From NCBI RefSeq assembly GCF_008728515.1, contig NC_044981.1, positions 129,988,884 to 130,052,883 on the forward strand: a stretch of DNA of 64,000 nt, in the 5' to 3' direction. Source of the DNA: Papio anubis (lineage: Eukaryota; Chordata; Mammalia; Primates; Cercopithecidae). Within the stretch, counting starts at the first letter, position 1. Every line of letters starts with the position of its first letter. Made by a program: the position numbers and the translations under genes. The notes under the pieces were generated by a model. The model saw only the letters and a program-made list of their open reading frames with translations, had not been told where the DNA came from and ran no database searches. Of this stretch, positions 1 to 12,599 are shown one piece after another.

Positions 1-139
1 AAAGCTGTTATAATTCCAGGTCTTGGCTAAATGTTACTTCTTCCAGATAACCTCTTCTGTCCCTCTAAATCAGAGCTTCTAGGAGAGCAGTCTTGCAATC
101 AATGCATGTTTAAAATACTTCTGGGCCCACTCCACGTTA

Positions 140-240
140 ACTGAATCATAATCTCTGGGACTGGGACCCAAGAATTGTACTTTTAGCAAGCGTTCCATTT
201 ATACTGAGGCACATGTAATGTTTCAGGACCACTGACTTAA
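140..240 (+). repeat. MER5A-like DNA transposon fragment
   Basis: The phrases aatctctgggactgggaccc and ttcaggaccactgac resemble the 3' half of MER5A, a non-autonomous hAT-Charlie element. The boundaries are approximate. Confidence 0.45.
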
Positions 241-504
241 ACTTTGAGATGATATAAAAAATATTAAACAACCCATACAGTACAGTCACCAACCAATCAA
301 AATGGACACAGTGGCCAATCAGGACAGATGCCATAACCAATCAAAATGGACTCTGGCTATTGATCTCCAATATGTACTAGTATGCACTAACAATAGTCAG
401 CTGCTCCTATGCTATGTTTCATTCCACCCTACCCTTTCTCTGAGCCAGAATATACTGGCTGATTTTTATTTAGCACTTCTTTCCTGCATCACCCCAATTA
501 ACTT

Positions 505-640
505 TCAAGATAATCCTGCTATTATTATTTTGATTTTACAGAGGGCAAAACTGGCACAGACGTGTTAAGTAACTTGCCCAAGGTCACACAGGCAGTGTGT
601 GCATTAGAGTTCAAATGCAGCCTGGCTCCAGAAGCCTGTC
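505..640 (+). repeat. MIR SINE fragment
   Basis: The MIR core phrase cttgcccaaggtcacacagg is intact at about 572-591. It follows a diverged form of the usual tacagaggaaactgaggcac stretch. Confidence 0.75.
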
Positions 641-864
641 CTACACTACACCTAGCATGGTATGTCTGAGGCTGCATTTCAATTTCCAGTCCAGATGTTT
701 GACTTCTCCAGTTCACTGTGATCTTCCTGGGGGTAAAACCTAGGACTTAATAGGTGGTCAGTAAATATTTGGAGAGTGAATGAGATCAACCAATCCAGTG
801 TAGGATCAGTAGGAGGCTGACTGACTTCTTGGACTATCTCCTGGAGTTCTGAAGCTATCTTTTA

Positions 865-1183
865 TTTTTATTTATTTATTTTTTTGAGACAGAGTCTCAC
901 ACTGTCGTGCAGGCTGGAGTGCAGTGGCACGATCTTGGCTCACTGCAAGCTCCACCTCTCAGGTTCACGCCATTCTCCTACCTCAGCCTCCCAGGTAGCT
1001 GGGGCAACAGGGGCCCACTGCCATGCCCGGCTAATTTTTTTTTTTTTTTTTTTTTTTTGTATTTTTAGTGAGACCGGGTTTCACCGTGTTGGCCAGGATG
1101 GTCTTGATCTCCTGACCTCATGATCTACCTGCCTCAGTCTCCCAAAGTGCTGGGATTATAGGCGTGAGCCACCGCACCCAGTC
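865..1183 (-). repeat. AluY element
   Basis: A full-length Alu lies antisense and is flanked by a 13-bp target-site duplication, aagctatctttta, at 852-864 and 1187-1199. The Y-type phrases gcaagctccacctc and ttcacgccattctcc are present. The middle A-rich linker has expanded to about 22 T at 1036-1058. Confidence 0.95.
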
Positions 1184-1199
1184 ATTAAGCTATCTTTTA

Positions 1200-2035
1200 A
1201 AGGACTTCAAGGAAAAGGAGCTTGGGATGTTGCAGGAATGAAGATATAGGAACTATCTGAGGCCACCGAAATCCATGAACCTAAAAAGCACAAGCTGTAG
1301 AATTTGCTTTCCTGCCCCAAACATTTTTATCCAGAGTGATAAAAATGAAACTGACATACATACCATTGGCCAGTAAAACCATGCCAGAAAGGTTACAATC
1401 AACAGAGAGCCACCAGGCCTCAACGGTCCATGGAATTAATTTCTTGGAAAAACCTCTCCAGAATGCCTGTTGGGGAGCCAGATAGAGCCCACAGCCTCAG
1501 TATCAACACCAGCTGCGTCATGTGGATTCACTGCACAAAATCAAACACTCAACATCTTTCTCCAAAACATAAAGTCAGTTACTTCTCTTGGGTTGGAGCA
1601 CTGTGGTTGTCACTTACACAGCCTTATCCTTCTGAAATGTGGCCCCATCGTGAACTTTCCGTAACTGCTGCAACACAGCACTCCCTCCTTCTGGCCTTCT
1701 TACCTTCACGAGGCCTTTGTTAACCTCCCCTGCATTTCTCCCCAAAGTCTCCCCAATTCCAGTTTTACTACTTTCCAGGCCAAACTGCACTTCTGCTAGA
1801 CAAACAATCTTCCTAAAACCCTCTAGAAGGGAGGCAACACTTTACTTCTACCCTCCTAGGGCTTCTGGTGGCTTCTGGTGGGCCCTGAGAATTAAGTCAA
1901 CATAAGACAGATTAACAGGAGAAAAGCACACAGGAAAATGAAGACCCAAAGAGGTGGCACAGCCTAAGTGCTTACGTACTAGGTTGGACACTGAGAGGCA
2001 GTTGTAGCAAAGTCACTAAAATATATGGAATGTCT
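1200..2035. other. Intergenic single-copy DNA
   Basis: No gene or clear repeat is seen. The 97-codon frame at 1430-1723 has no recognisable domain. Confidence 0.45.
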
Positions 2036-2475
2036 TTGTCCATTTACAATGCTATAAAGAAATACCTGTGGCTGGGTAATTTATAAAGGAGGTGTATTTA
2101 GCTCACCGCTATACAAGAAGCATAACACCAGTATTTGTTTCTGGTGAGGGCTCCGGGCTGCTTCCTCTCATGGTGGAGGGTGAAGGGAAGCCCATGTGAG
2201 CAGAGAAGAGATCCCAGGATGAAAGAGCAGAAACAAGAGTGAGAGACAGACAGAGAGGAGGAGGAGGTGCTAGAACAACCAGTTCTCCCTGGAACTAGTA
2301 GAGTGAGAACTGACCAACTCCCCCACTGCCATCCTCCTACCCAGGGACAGCATTGATCTGTTCATGAGCGATCCACCTCCATGACCTCAAACACCTCCCA
2401 TTAGGCCCCACCTCCAACACTGGAAATCAAGTTTCTGCATGAAGTTTGGAGGCTTCTGTATCCAAACTAGAGCAT
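2036..2475 (-). repeat. MaLR LTR, MST/THE1-like (ERVL-MaLR)
   Basis: On the plus strand it runs from a tgctataaagaaatacctg start through gctgggtaatttataaag and ccccacctccaacactgg to atccaaactag. This is the reverse complement of an MST/THE1-type LTR. It is a solo LTR, because no internal retroviral sequence adjoins it. Confidence 0.75.
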
Positions 2476-3288
2476 GAGAGGATCAAAGAAAGATAAGAAT
2501 CGCTTTAACAAGATCCATGTGTGCAGAATTCTCTCAGCCTTGACTCCCTATCTCTGGTGATAAGAATGTTTCTTACCTCCAGAATGAGCATCTTTCACAT
2601 GAGGGATTTATCACCTACTTTTAGGAAGAAAAGGGGAAGTCAGTGCGCCCTTCTTGCACCTTCTGTTATTCAAGTGCCTTTAGTTCAAAATCATCCTTAT
2701 GCCAAGTTGCATATTTGGGAGTGGCATATTCTGTTACCCTTCACCTCCTTTCATCAACATGCTATACTTTATACATCAGTCCTAAAGTCAATAGTTCACC
2801 ATTACCCTCAGTGTAAAGCTTATACTCCTCACACTGACTTTCAAAGTTCTTATATTATTTCTGCCTTCCACCAAACACATCTGTTCAAAGCTGCCCCTGA
2901 GACTTCTCAACGTAAGCTAAAGTCGCTCACCCTCTCCCTAATGTCACTTCTATGACATCAGGGAACACAAAAGCATCTCCCTGAGCACCTATTTCCTCTC
3001 CTTGAAGAAGGTCCAGTTAGTGATGCTTCTTCCATAGAAACCCCTTGATCACTCAAGACCATGTAGTCCTCTCCCTGATCTGAAATCACATAACACTCAT
3101 CTTTTGAACCATCCCTTTTAACATTGATTATACACTGATTGATTTGTAGTTGAACTGCCCACACTCAGCACAGCACAGTCCAGTGCTGCCCAGCGGCATG
3201 ATACTTGGTGAGTGCACTTTAACTTATAATGGGTTCAAGTCCTTTGTCTTAGTGACTCCCTGCTACCTTAAAAAGTATTCAGATATTT
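2476..3288. other. Intergenic DNA with a probable L2 remnant
   Basis: Bases 2780-2960 (accattaccctcagtgtaaa, then ttcaaagttcttatattatt) resemble the 3' part of LINE-2 on the plus strand. The 144-codon frame at 2521-2955 runs through it and is not a gene. Confidence 0.45.
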
Positions 3289-3577
3289 GGCCAGATGCAG
3301 TGGCTCACACTGGTAATCTCAGCACTTTGGGAGGCCAAGGCGGGCAGATCACGAGGTCAGGAGTTTGAGACCAGCCTGGCCAACATGGTGAAACCTTGTC
3401 TCTACCAAAGATACAAAAAATTAACCAGGAGTGGTGACACGCACCAATAATCCCAGCTATTCAGGAAGCTGAAGCAGGAGAATCACTTGAACCAGGGAGG
3501 CAGAGGTTGCAGTGCGCCAAGATCGCACCACTGCACTGCAGCCTGAGCGACAGGGCAAGACTCAGTCTCAAAAAAAA
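3289..3577 (+). repeat. AluS element
   Basis: Full length, flanked by a duplication of aaaaagtattcagatattt (3270-3288, repeated at the 3' end near 3577-3592). The right arm has drifted. Confidence 0.95.
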
Positions 3578-3594
3578 AGTATTCAGATATTTGG

Positions 3595-5220
3595 AGAAAT
3601 CTGACAGTATTTATTTACTAAAATTCTTCTAATTAAAATTGGCATCTTGGCATCCAACTCAAGAAAGAAGTCCAGAAATCAGTGCACAGAAGGATGCTCT
3701 GATAGATCTCCAGGGTGGCAGTGGGACATGGAAGAAGAGGCACTACTAGTGGACCAGAACTAGGAGTATTGATAGTATTTAGAAGTCATTGTACATTCTT
3801 CCAACTACCCTCAAAAAGCCACATTCTTTTCCTTTACATCCAACCTCCAATTGTTCCCACATTGTTAGCAAAGTTGTAAATCTTTGGGAATAGTTCCCGT
3901 TCTCTTTATTTACCTCATTTTCCTAAAGAAATGCTTGAAGGATCCAGCATTAATCCTGGACAGCTCCCGTCTTAGTCTTAAGAGAGTTTCCATTGTTTTC
4001 TGTGTCTAGACTGGACCTGAACTATATCTTATCCCTGTTTGGACTTGGTGTCTTACAGTTGGTCCTCTCCTAGGGCGAGGGAACAACTAGGGAAAGGCAA
4101 GATTCGGGAAAATAAAACTTAGGATTCACTTCCCCAACTGCACTTTAACCTGACGACATATCAGCTCTGGCTATAGCCCATTCCCAAGCCTCCCTCACAC
4201 ACCATCGGGTGACACCATCCCCACCATTTGCTTCCACTGAGATTTAGTCTAGAAGGGAGGGAGCACAGCTGACCTAACTACCTAAATATAGAAACTAATA
4301 ATTGAAATTAGTGCATGAAACTGGTATGAGCAAATATCAAAATTGCAGAAGTTTTGTTTTTAAGAATAGGTTGTGATGCTTTCAGAACTAGGAAGAGCAA
4401 AAGTGTAGAATTCCAAGTGAATAATCCAATTGGATGAAAAGGGTGAAGTCTTGTAAGTAGTACCATACACTGACTATCTGAAAAGGCTCACTTCGATAGC
4501 TGCAAGTTTTTCAGTCTGATTCTAAAGTACACATTTCCATTACAATCCCGTCGGCTATTTTTAATCAGTGACTTTTCATAGTAGAGCGAAAATCAATTAA
4601 ATTTAGCCTATGCTTGAAATGCCATAATTTTTCTATCCCTGAGCTAAATAAAAAACTTCCTCTTACCCTGTGAATCAGAAAAACAAACAAACAAACGCAA
4701 TAGTTGGAGGGACAGTGAACAAGAATCCCAAATGCCACTTTAACTCTCTGGTGACCGCCCTTTCCTGTAATGTCTTCTGCCATCCAGGGCCTGCATATCA
4801 AGGTCTTCCGTGGCCTACACTTTACTATTTGATTATCTCTTTCCAGAAGATAATTCTATTTCCTATATACATTTAATATAGACATGCCATTTAAGAAGCA
4901 AGTAAATTACAATAAAAAACATATATACATTCAGGGAGTGCTTAGACAACTCAAATTTCATCTGGCTAGGGGGTTTTTGACAATGATAAACTACTAGACT
5001 TTTGCTTTTTTAGTTTACAAGGTCATTAGGCAAGTTGAGGGGAACTAGAGTCTGCATATGCAGTGGGGCACATTTGAAGACCCTCATAATTTGTCAGGAA
5101 TTAGACTCTTCCAAAGAAATATTTTACATTTATTAAGGATTTGATTCCCCCAAAGTCTTTCTGATTATATTACCCACTATAAGACTAAAATCTGAACAGT
5201 TTATCATTGTCAGTAGGTTT
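3595..5220. other. Intergenic single-copy DNA
   Basis: I see no gene, RNA gene or repeat I can name in this AT-rich stretch. Confidence 0.4.
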
Positions 5221-5222
5221 TC

Positions 5223-5224
<2 letters not shown>

Positions 5225-5288
<64 letters not shown>

Positions 5289-5290
5289 AA
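5225..5290. repeat. (GA)n microsatellite
   Basis: About 30 GA units, interrupted by gata and gaaa. The tract abuts the 3' end of the next Alu and probably grew from that Alu's tail. Confidence 0.9.
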
Positions 5291-5575
5291 GGGTCTCACT
5301 CTATGACCCAGGTTAAAGTGTGGAGTACAGTGGCACGATATCTGCTCACTGCTGCCTCAACCTCCCCAGTCAGGTGATCCTCCCACCTCAGCCACCTGAG
5401 TAGCGGGGAGTACAGGTGCACCACCACATCCAGCTAATTTTTTTGTTTGTAGAGAAGGAGTTTTATCATGTTGGCCAGGCTGATCTCAAACTCCTGGGCT
5501 CAAGCAATCCACCTGCCTCCGCCCCACAAAGTGCTAGGATTACAGGTGTGAGCCAATGAGCCACTGTGCTTGGCC
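5291..5575 (-). repeat. Old Alu (AluJ-like)
   Basis: A diverged antisense Alu of the J type, with phrases such as ctcctgggctcaagcaatcc. It lies directly beside a second Alu in the same orientation. Confidence 0.85.
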
Positions 5576-5588
5576 CCAAGAGAACAAT

Positions 5589-5914
5589 GGTTTTTTGTTT
5601 GTTTGTTTGTTTGTTTGTTTGTTTTTGAGACAGAGTCTCACTCTGTCTCCCAGGCTGGAGTACAGTGGCATGAGCTTGGCTCACTGCAACCTTCACCTCC
5701 CAGGCTCAAGTGATTCTCTCCCCTCAGCCTCCTGGGTAACTGGGATTACAAGTGCCTGCCACCATGCCCAGCAAATTTTTGTATTTTTTTTTTAGTAGAG
5801 ATGGGGTTTCACTATATTCGCCAGGCTAGTCTTGAACTCCTGACCTCAGGTGATCTGCCCGCAATTGGCCTTGCAAAGCGCTGGGATTGCGGACGTGAGT
5901 CACCTCGCCTGGCC
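5589..5914 (-). repeat. AluS element with (GTTT)n tail
   Basis: Antisense Alu with the target duplication aagagaacaat at 5578-5588 and 5917-5927. Its tail has become seven GTTT units. It inserted right at the 5' end of the older Alu at 5291-5575. Confidence 0.93.
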
Positions 5915-6159
5915 CGAAGAGAACAATCTTTATGGAAAATAATATCACACATTCATGTTGGTAACCTTGGTTGTATTATGAAGATATCAGATGTATTAGA
6001 ATTTCTAATTTCTAGGTTACCCATATTAGACAGAGGTGCGGTTAAGTTTTTGTCAGTTCGAAATCCTAGATAGAGGAAAGAGGTTGGATTAAAAGATAAA
6101 AAGTAAGACTGTTTAAAATAGAAAATAAATACCTAATTAATTTATGAAAAATATGCCAT

Positions 6160-6403
6160 TGCTGGGTGCAGTGGCTCATGCCTGCAATCCCAGCACTCTG
6201 GGAGGCCAAGGTGGGCAGATCACATGAGGTCAGAAGTTCGAGACCAGCCTGGCCAACCTGATGAATCCCCGTCTCTACTAAAAATACAAAACTTAGCTGG
6301 GCCTAGTAGCGCATGCCTGTTATCTCAGCTACTCTGGAGGATCATGCCACTGCACTCCAGCCTGGGTGACAGAGCGAGACTCCATTTAAAAAAAAGAAAA
6401 AAA
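6160..6403 (+). repeat. Alu with internal deletion
   Basis: The duplication aaaaatatgccat occurs at about 6147-6159 and 6405-6417. About 55 bases of the right arm are missing: ctactctggagg runs straight into atcatgccactgc. Confidence 0.92.
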
Positions 6404-6417
6404 GAAAAATATGCCAT

Positions 6418-8214
6418 ATACATTATTGCTACATTCAGTGTGGATTGATACTTAGATGAAAATTTTGCAAAAAAAAAAAGTGCTACATTTTTATTTGTGT
6501 TTTCACTCTGTCTAGTCAACTATGAGTTATAACATTTAAAAGGCTCATACATAATACACTTAAAAGTTTACTGTCTTGAAAATGTAACTCCCTTTGGGGA
6601 GTCTGGCATGGTGTTCTTGGATTCTTGTCTTCACTGATATTTCATTAGGGTTATATCCATGAGTGAGGTCTTGGAAATCTGGTAACCAACCAATTTTTCA
6701 TGGCATAATGTAACTAACTCCCTAGCAATATGGTGCTAAGACCAAGAAAGTGAAATTTGCTCCATTGTCTTTGCCTGTAGCTAAGAATTTCCTTTCAAAA
6801 AGACCACAAAGCAAGACCCAAGCAGTTTAATAATCCTGATGAAAACAGAGTGAGCAAAAGTAATGAGCATAGACAGAGAGACTGGGAAAACCAGAACGGC
6901 AAGGAAGGAAGCAGACACACAGAGGCAAAGACCATCAGTCACCAGCATGGACTTTATGCCGGGTTATGAACCAGGATATTGGGGAAAGAGAGGGGGGCTG
7001 AGAATAGGAGCTGGGAGGAGGGGTTGTTTTTAATATAGTGTTTTTCCTTTTGGTTTTTTCTTTTAATCCTGTGGTGTTGAAAGCGCAGCTTTCTCAAAGA
7101 TGATCTGACCTACAGTCAACTTTATAAATCATTCTCCTAACTTCATAAGCTGAAGGTCTGCAAGGGAGATCTGTAATCAGCATGTAACCCATTCTCCTAA
7201 CCACATACTTTTCAAAAAATAACATAACATAAACTAAAATAAAAATGTCTAATATCCTTATGGTCAATGCTAGAAAACAAGTTCCAAGATGTGGTGTTTT
7301 GTCTTCTACTCAGAAAACTTCATATACATCAACACTACTTGAAGCTATTACTTGTTAATTCAGGGATCAATATCTTGAACATGATCTCCACTGACATTTT
7401 CTAAAATCAATAGATGCAGGGTGCAAAGCAATGAGAATATTGTTAATAGTAGGGTTAGCAATTCAGTTACCGCCTCAAAATTTAAAACTATGAAAATTCT
7501 GCTTTTAAAATTATAATTAATTTAATATGAAGTTTTCCAGTTATTTTGAACCATTCCTGTGTGTAATTGTGTCACATCAACCTACCAACTGACTAGTAAA
7601 TAGGCTGGTTTCTGCATATCACTTATACAATCAAACATGAATCTGTAGGACAAGATGTAAAAAGCTAAGGTCGAGAGTAGCTCATTTGAGGTGCCACAAA
7701 AGTGCCAAAGGCTGTTAATAGCATAAAACAATAAACAAGGAAATATATAATAGGATTGCAAAAATAACAGCATGGTTCCAGATATAGGAAACTTTTAATG
7801 TCACTATGTTCTGTGTTGGTCATAGCCCTTCTAGCTTGCTGTGGCTGCATCTGGGTATTATATTTTCAAATGGACAAAAGAAAATGAGACAGTGTCCAAT
7901 GGAGGGCAATTGGTTTAGAAGCCAGGAACTATGAAGAAAAGCTCCAAAAACATTTGTCACAAAATCATTTATGTGACAACTTGGGAAAGAAAAAGAGAGG
8001 GTCAAATATAACAGTATATGTTAAAGGTTGAAGGAGTAGTCTAGTCTCCACAGCTTCAGAAAACACAAGCACATAGTTTTGCTAATACTATGTTTTACTC
8101 AGTATAGAGCAAAAATGGAGTCGCAAAAAGAAATAGAGACAGTCAATTATTTACCCTGAGCCTCAAGCAGGGACTGTGTGATCATGTGCTAAGGGGGATG
8201 ATAAAATGATTCAT
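6418..8214. other. Intergenic single-copy DNA
   Basis: No gene is seen. The stretch is AT-rich and only short random frames are open. Confidence 0.4.
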
Positions 8215-8497
8215 GGCTGGGTGAGGTGGCTCACACCTGTAGTCCCAGCACTTTGGGAGGCTGAGGTCAGGAGTTTGAGACCAGTCTGGCCAACATGATG
8301 AAACTCCATCTCTACTAAAAATACAAAAATTAGTTGGGTGTGGTGGTGGGCGCCTGTAATCCCAGCTACTCAGAAAGTTGAAGCAGGAGAATCGCTTGAA
8401 CCCAGGAGGTGGAGGTTGCAGTGAGCCGAGATTGTGCCACTGCACTCTAGCCTGGGTAACAGAGGAAGACTACATCTCAAATAAATAAATAGATAAA
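8215..8497 (+). repeat. AluS element with (AAAT)n tail
   Basis: A short deletion in the left arm joins ggctgag directly to gtcaggagtttgag. The tail is aaataaataaatagataaat. Confidence 0.92.
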
Positions 8498-9715
8498 TAT
8501 AAGATTATTTTCACCCAAAACTATGATTTCATAGATATCAGTGCACAATTCTTTGCCAAACATAACTTTTCATTTAAAACTTTTAGAGATCAAATCAACA
8601 GAAATCACTTAAAAGCTTTAATTTAGCTCATGACAAAGATACATAGTCATCCTTAAATATTCACTAAGTTTACGCTGGGCTTATGACAGTTTAGTGCACA
8701 TTAAATATTGTTATAAATTATACACTCAAGATAAAATAATAAGAAAAAGCAGAAGAGTCAGACACCACTTATATTACTAAACATGTTAATAATAGCTTAG
8801 TAATCATATTTCCTAGCAGGTGAAGACTATTACATGCAGTGTAACATGAGAAAAATGTTAAACATAAATAGTGGCACCAGAATTTGAAGTTGGCAGGGCT
8901 GATGCTATCACTAACATTTCATAGAAGATTTCCATATGCCATTTTTGCATAATGAAAAAGTCATAAATGTGCTTCGATTGGGCTACACACACACACACGC
9001 ACGTGCACATACACAGGGATAACTCAGATTCCCTTGCCCCCAGACTCTCTTCTCCATGTCACTAATTAATCCATTTAGTCATCAATTATCTAAACATATA
9101 TTTATGTCCCCATTATAGAAGAGTATAACTGCCCTTCTAAACTCCATTTCCTTGAATTCTACGTACTTTACAAGCATTCACATCTCACTATATCAGGCTA
9201 TAATTTTAATAAAATTTTGTTTTGTATTTAAGAAATTACTTGGTGGGAACTGATTAGAAGACTTTAACTTAAGTTCCTCTTGAAGAATTTTTTGTGTGTG
9301 TGTTTTTGCCAAAGTCCTTCTATTTTCTACAAATGATTATATTTTTTCATGCCCACATGTTAGTGATTGCTCCTAAAGTTGGATGCATGTTGTGCAGACC
9401 CGTAACAGTCATTCATGCTTAGGATCTATGTAGCATTTCCCATTTTTATCTATCCCCTTACCTTGATTAATTTTTCTTCCTAGCACTTAGCACTCCCTGA
9501 CATTTCATAACAGGTCCACATTCATATCAAAAACCCTTAGGACCAGTTGTGTTTGAGAATTCAATTTAAAAAAAATTTATAAAGGCTTTATGGCATACTC
9601 TCATCAGGGTCTGTGGCAGCTCTCCATGATCAAACATTAATACTTCTTCAATGCAGTGCATGGATATTTCTACTAAGAGAGATAAATAAAGGCTACAAAT
9701 ACCTTCACCTTTTTT

Positions 9716-9776
9716 CAGGTCAAGTTCTGCTGCCAGATGAGTTCAAGTCAGGTCAGATTTTGCTGCCAAATGAGTT
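9716..9776. repeat. 33-bp tandem duplication, 1.8 copies
   Basis: Bases 9716-9743 and 9749-9776 share the frame caggtca-a-tt-tgctgcca-atgagtt with about four differences, at a period of 33 bp. Confidence 0.75.
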
Positions 9777-9819
9777 AGGAAATACCTTTTAGTTTGAAGA
9801 GCTTTTTGAGTTTCAGAAT

Positions 9820-9885
9820 CACAGATAAGAGACACATAAAATTACACTGATGCTGCTGATGTGGAGACCACAGTTTGAGAACTGC
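9820..9885 (+). repeat. MER5-like hAT fragment
   Basis: The string gatgctgctgatgtggagac followed by cacagtttgagaactgctgg matches the conserved 3' end of MER5-type elements. Confidence 0.5.
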
Positions 9886-10945
9886 TGGCGCACTTCATAA
9901 GCAATATTTATTTTACAAGGCATATGTGAGTAATTATTTAAATTCCAATGCCCTTCAAAAATAATTTGAATTTGCCCATCTGTAAAAGCGTGTCAGTGTT
10001 CCTATCCACTCTTGATATTCAATTTGATTTCCAATCCTAAAATGCATTTTCTTCCAGAGAAAAACAATAGGGGATCTCTTCTCACTGCAAAGCTGATTGT
10101 AACTATGAAGCTAACTTTTTTGAAATTAAGTGAAACTCATGTTTAGTACTGTCTCAGAGACATCAAGGAACAGGTCTCCACAGAAAAGAAATTTCAGTAT
10201 TCCTATTTCCTCTGGATTTACTTGTGGCAGCTGCTTATTTTCTGGTAGCCAAAAGTCTTGAATTTCAAGTAACACAGAATAAACAATATAAGTTCATCTA
10301 AGCTTAAGGATCTAACAAAGTTGCTCCCTGTCCTGGCAGGAAATCTTTATGCACCAAAAACTTCATAGAATAATTTTGATTGCTCTTAGCAGTGCAAAAG
10401 AGGAGCTACACAGCTTTATTTTTTAAACTCTCTGATCAAAATTATCATTATAAAAAATATTTCAAATGTGGAAGATTTAAAAGTAAAGTCTTAGAAATCC
10501 ATATCCTCCAAATTAATAGAATTACTTCTTTGGGCATAATTATACTTCAAAGAAAGTAAATGCCATTATTCACTTGCAAAGACAAGAAAATAAGTGTAAA
10601 TCACTGTGAGTGCTTGTAACTCACTGGAAAACAACTAGAAAAAATATTTTATTACCAAATGACACCTAGGCAAAGCTACCTGCACAGCTTTCCTGTGGGA
10701 GGAAAATCATGGTGGAAGGAGAGGTAGCCTAGGCCATTATTTTAGGTGATTGATCCATGGGTGATTAATTATCATATACAAATATGGGTGTGACAAAGCA
10801 TATAAAAGGCACTCAAAGTGCACATCTGGGTCACCTGATGCTCTTGTAGAAATGAGCGATGGATCCCTGAAGACCAAAGTATGCATAGTACCACAGTCAG
10901 GAAAAAGAAGATGGAAAAGGAAGGATCAAAAAGTTGATGGCAGGA

Positions 10946-11065
10946 TTTTTTTTTTTTTCCTGAAGTCAATTTATTTTTCTTTGAGCTAAAAGGACCCTGC
11001 CTGGAGGCTGGTGTAAAACAGTCCTGCCAGGAAGCCACATTCATCACACCAAGGAAAAGCACCAC
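10946..11065 (-). pseudogene. Possible 3' end of a processed retrocopy
   Basis: Read on the minus strand, an AATAAA (complement of 10970-10975) is followed 11 bases later by 13 consecutive A (10946-10958). This is the layout of a reverse-transcribed mRNA tail. I cannot name a parent gene and found no target-site duplication, so an old repeat tail is equally possible. Confidence 0.2.
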
Positions 11066-11464
11066 AAAGGAGACAGCGTGATAAATACCTGGTTTGGGGA
11101 TCCCAGGATACAGTGTCCAGAAATTAGGATAAAAATGTATTTATGTCTTTGAAGCCTGGGCTCGAGCACAAATAATATTCTCAGCAAAGTTTGTTTCAAA
11201 ACACTCAATCAATTCATTAGTTTAAGACATTAAATATATTAATTACACGTTGCTTCATCATATTCGAAAAAGGCTGATAGAGTTGCTCACTGACCAAGGA
11301 CACACATGCAAGTTATTTGTTATGGTGATTGCTTGCTTTGCAGAGTCTGTGCCCTTGACCCAGCCCCATAGATCAATGTCAGGCCAAGTAAGATCTCCAG
11401 CAAAGGACAACATGAACCCTCTCCTCAAGGTTAGGCTTTCGAAGTTAAAAGCTTATCGTGAATT

Positions 11465-11690
11465 CTAGGATCAGACTGGCCTGGCTTTGAATTTTATCTC
11501 TAAATTTAAAGTTTGTGTGACCTTAAGTGACTTAATCTCTGGAAGCATTAATTTCCTTATATATAAAATTAAGCTAATTATAAACCATGCCTCAAAGGAT
11601 GTTTGTAAGTCAAATGTGAGTTATTATATATAAAGTGTCTATGTCTGCAACATAGTAAGTGTTCAATAAATAGTAATTAGTATTGTTACA
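11465..11690 (-). repeat. MIR SINE
   Basis: The reverse complement of a MIR is recognisable from tttgtgtgaccttaagtgac, then atagtaagtgttcaataaat at the 5' side of the element. Confidence 0.7.
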
Positions 11691-12155
11691 TTATCATTTT
11701 TTATCGTAGAGCTTCGCTTAATGACCTTCCATGAATTGATTCATCAGATTAATTCATCATGCCGTCCATTCCTTCTGTTAAACATGTTAGACTGATGTCC
11801 ATGACATTCTAAGTGCTCTCAATAGCAGACTATTATACATCTTAGAAGGGCTGTACAATATTGCTCCTGACAGTTTTATGCTCTACAAAAGTCAACTTTA
11901 TTCCCAAACCTGGTTATGACAATTGTACTTACTGAACTTTTGCAATTTAATAAATAAGATGCAAACTTATGAAACAGAAAAGCAAAACCAAAAAGTATCT
12001 CTGTGAAAACTAAGTTAAATCCTTTGGAAAAATAAGAAGAAAAGTGAATTTCTGTCAAATTAAATGATGAAATTATACAAAGTTAGAAAAACAGTCACAA
12101 TAATCTAGAAAACACTATACTCAGATTGCCCCATAAGTACTTTAAGATCTTTCTG

Positions 12156-12270
12156 GGCTGGGTATGGTGGCTCACACCAGTAATCCTAGCACTTTGTGAA
12201 GCTGAGGCCAGGGGTTCAAGACCAACCTAGCCAACGTAGCAAGACCCCATCTCGTCAGTAAATAAATAAG
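12156..12270 (+). repeat. Free left Alu monomer (FLAM-like)
   Basis: Only the left arm is present, from ggctgggtatggtggctcac to gaccccatctcg, followed by an AT-rich tail. The atctttctg/atatctttctac flanks may be a target duplication. Confidence 0.8.
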
Positions 12271-12599
12271 TTATTTAATTAATTAAAAATATCTTTCTAC
12301 ATTTTAAAGAAACTAGAAGTGGAATTTGTAAAGGGCGCATTTTAGATGTTGCTTATGGAAGAAAGGTAATGCAGGGCTGCAGTCAGCAGACCAACATGTC
12401 AAGAAACCATTAGCCCTACATCGTAAGATTGATAATAAAATGTCTGTATATATCTTTTAAATTAAAATAAAAGGTTTGCTATACAAATATATCATCCCCA
12501 CTCCTTTAAATGGAGTTTTAAAAGGTAAGTGACCATTGCTTCTCCAAACTGAATCAGAAGAGTTTCCACAGCACTATGCAAATACCTTTATTTATTAAG

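Larger units (their letters stand above)
1..860. other. Intergenic DNA with old transposon fragments
   Basis: I see no gene here. A MER5-like fragment and a MIR fragment, listed separately, are recognisable. The short open frames in this stretch match no protein I know. Confidence 0.5.
8498..12155. other. Intergenic DNA, mostly single-copy
   Basis: I see no gene. A short CA-rich run lies at 8985-9017 and a TG run at 9293-9304. MER5-like and MIR pieces, a 33-bp tandem and a possible retrocopy tail are listed separately. Confidence 0.4.

Noticed and set aside
2521..2955. 144-codon frame on the plus strand
   Set aside because: Its second half is L2-like and there is no recognisable protein domain.
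7130..7201. Repeated 12-mer cattctcctaac 60 bp apart
   Set aside because: Too short, and the surrounding sequence does not repeat.
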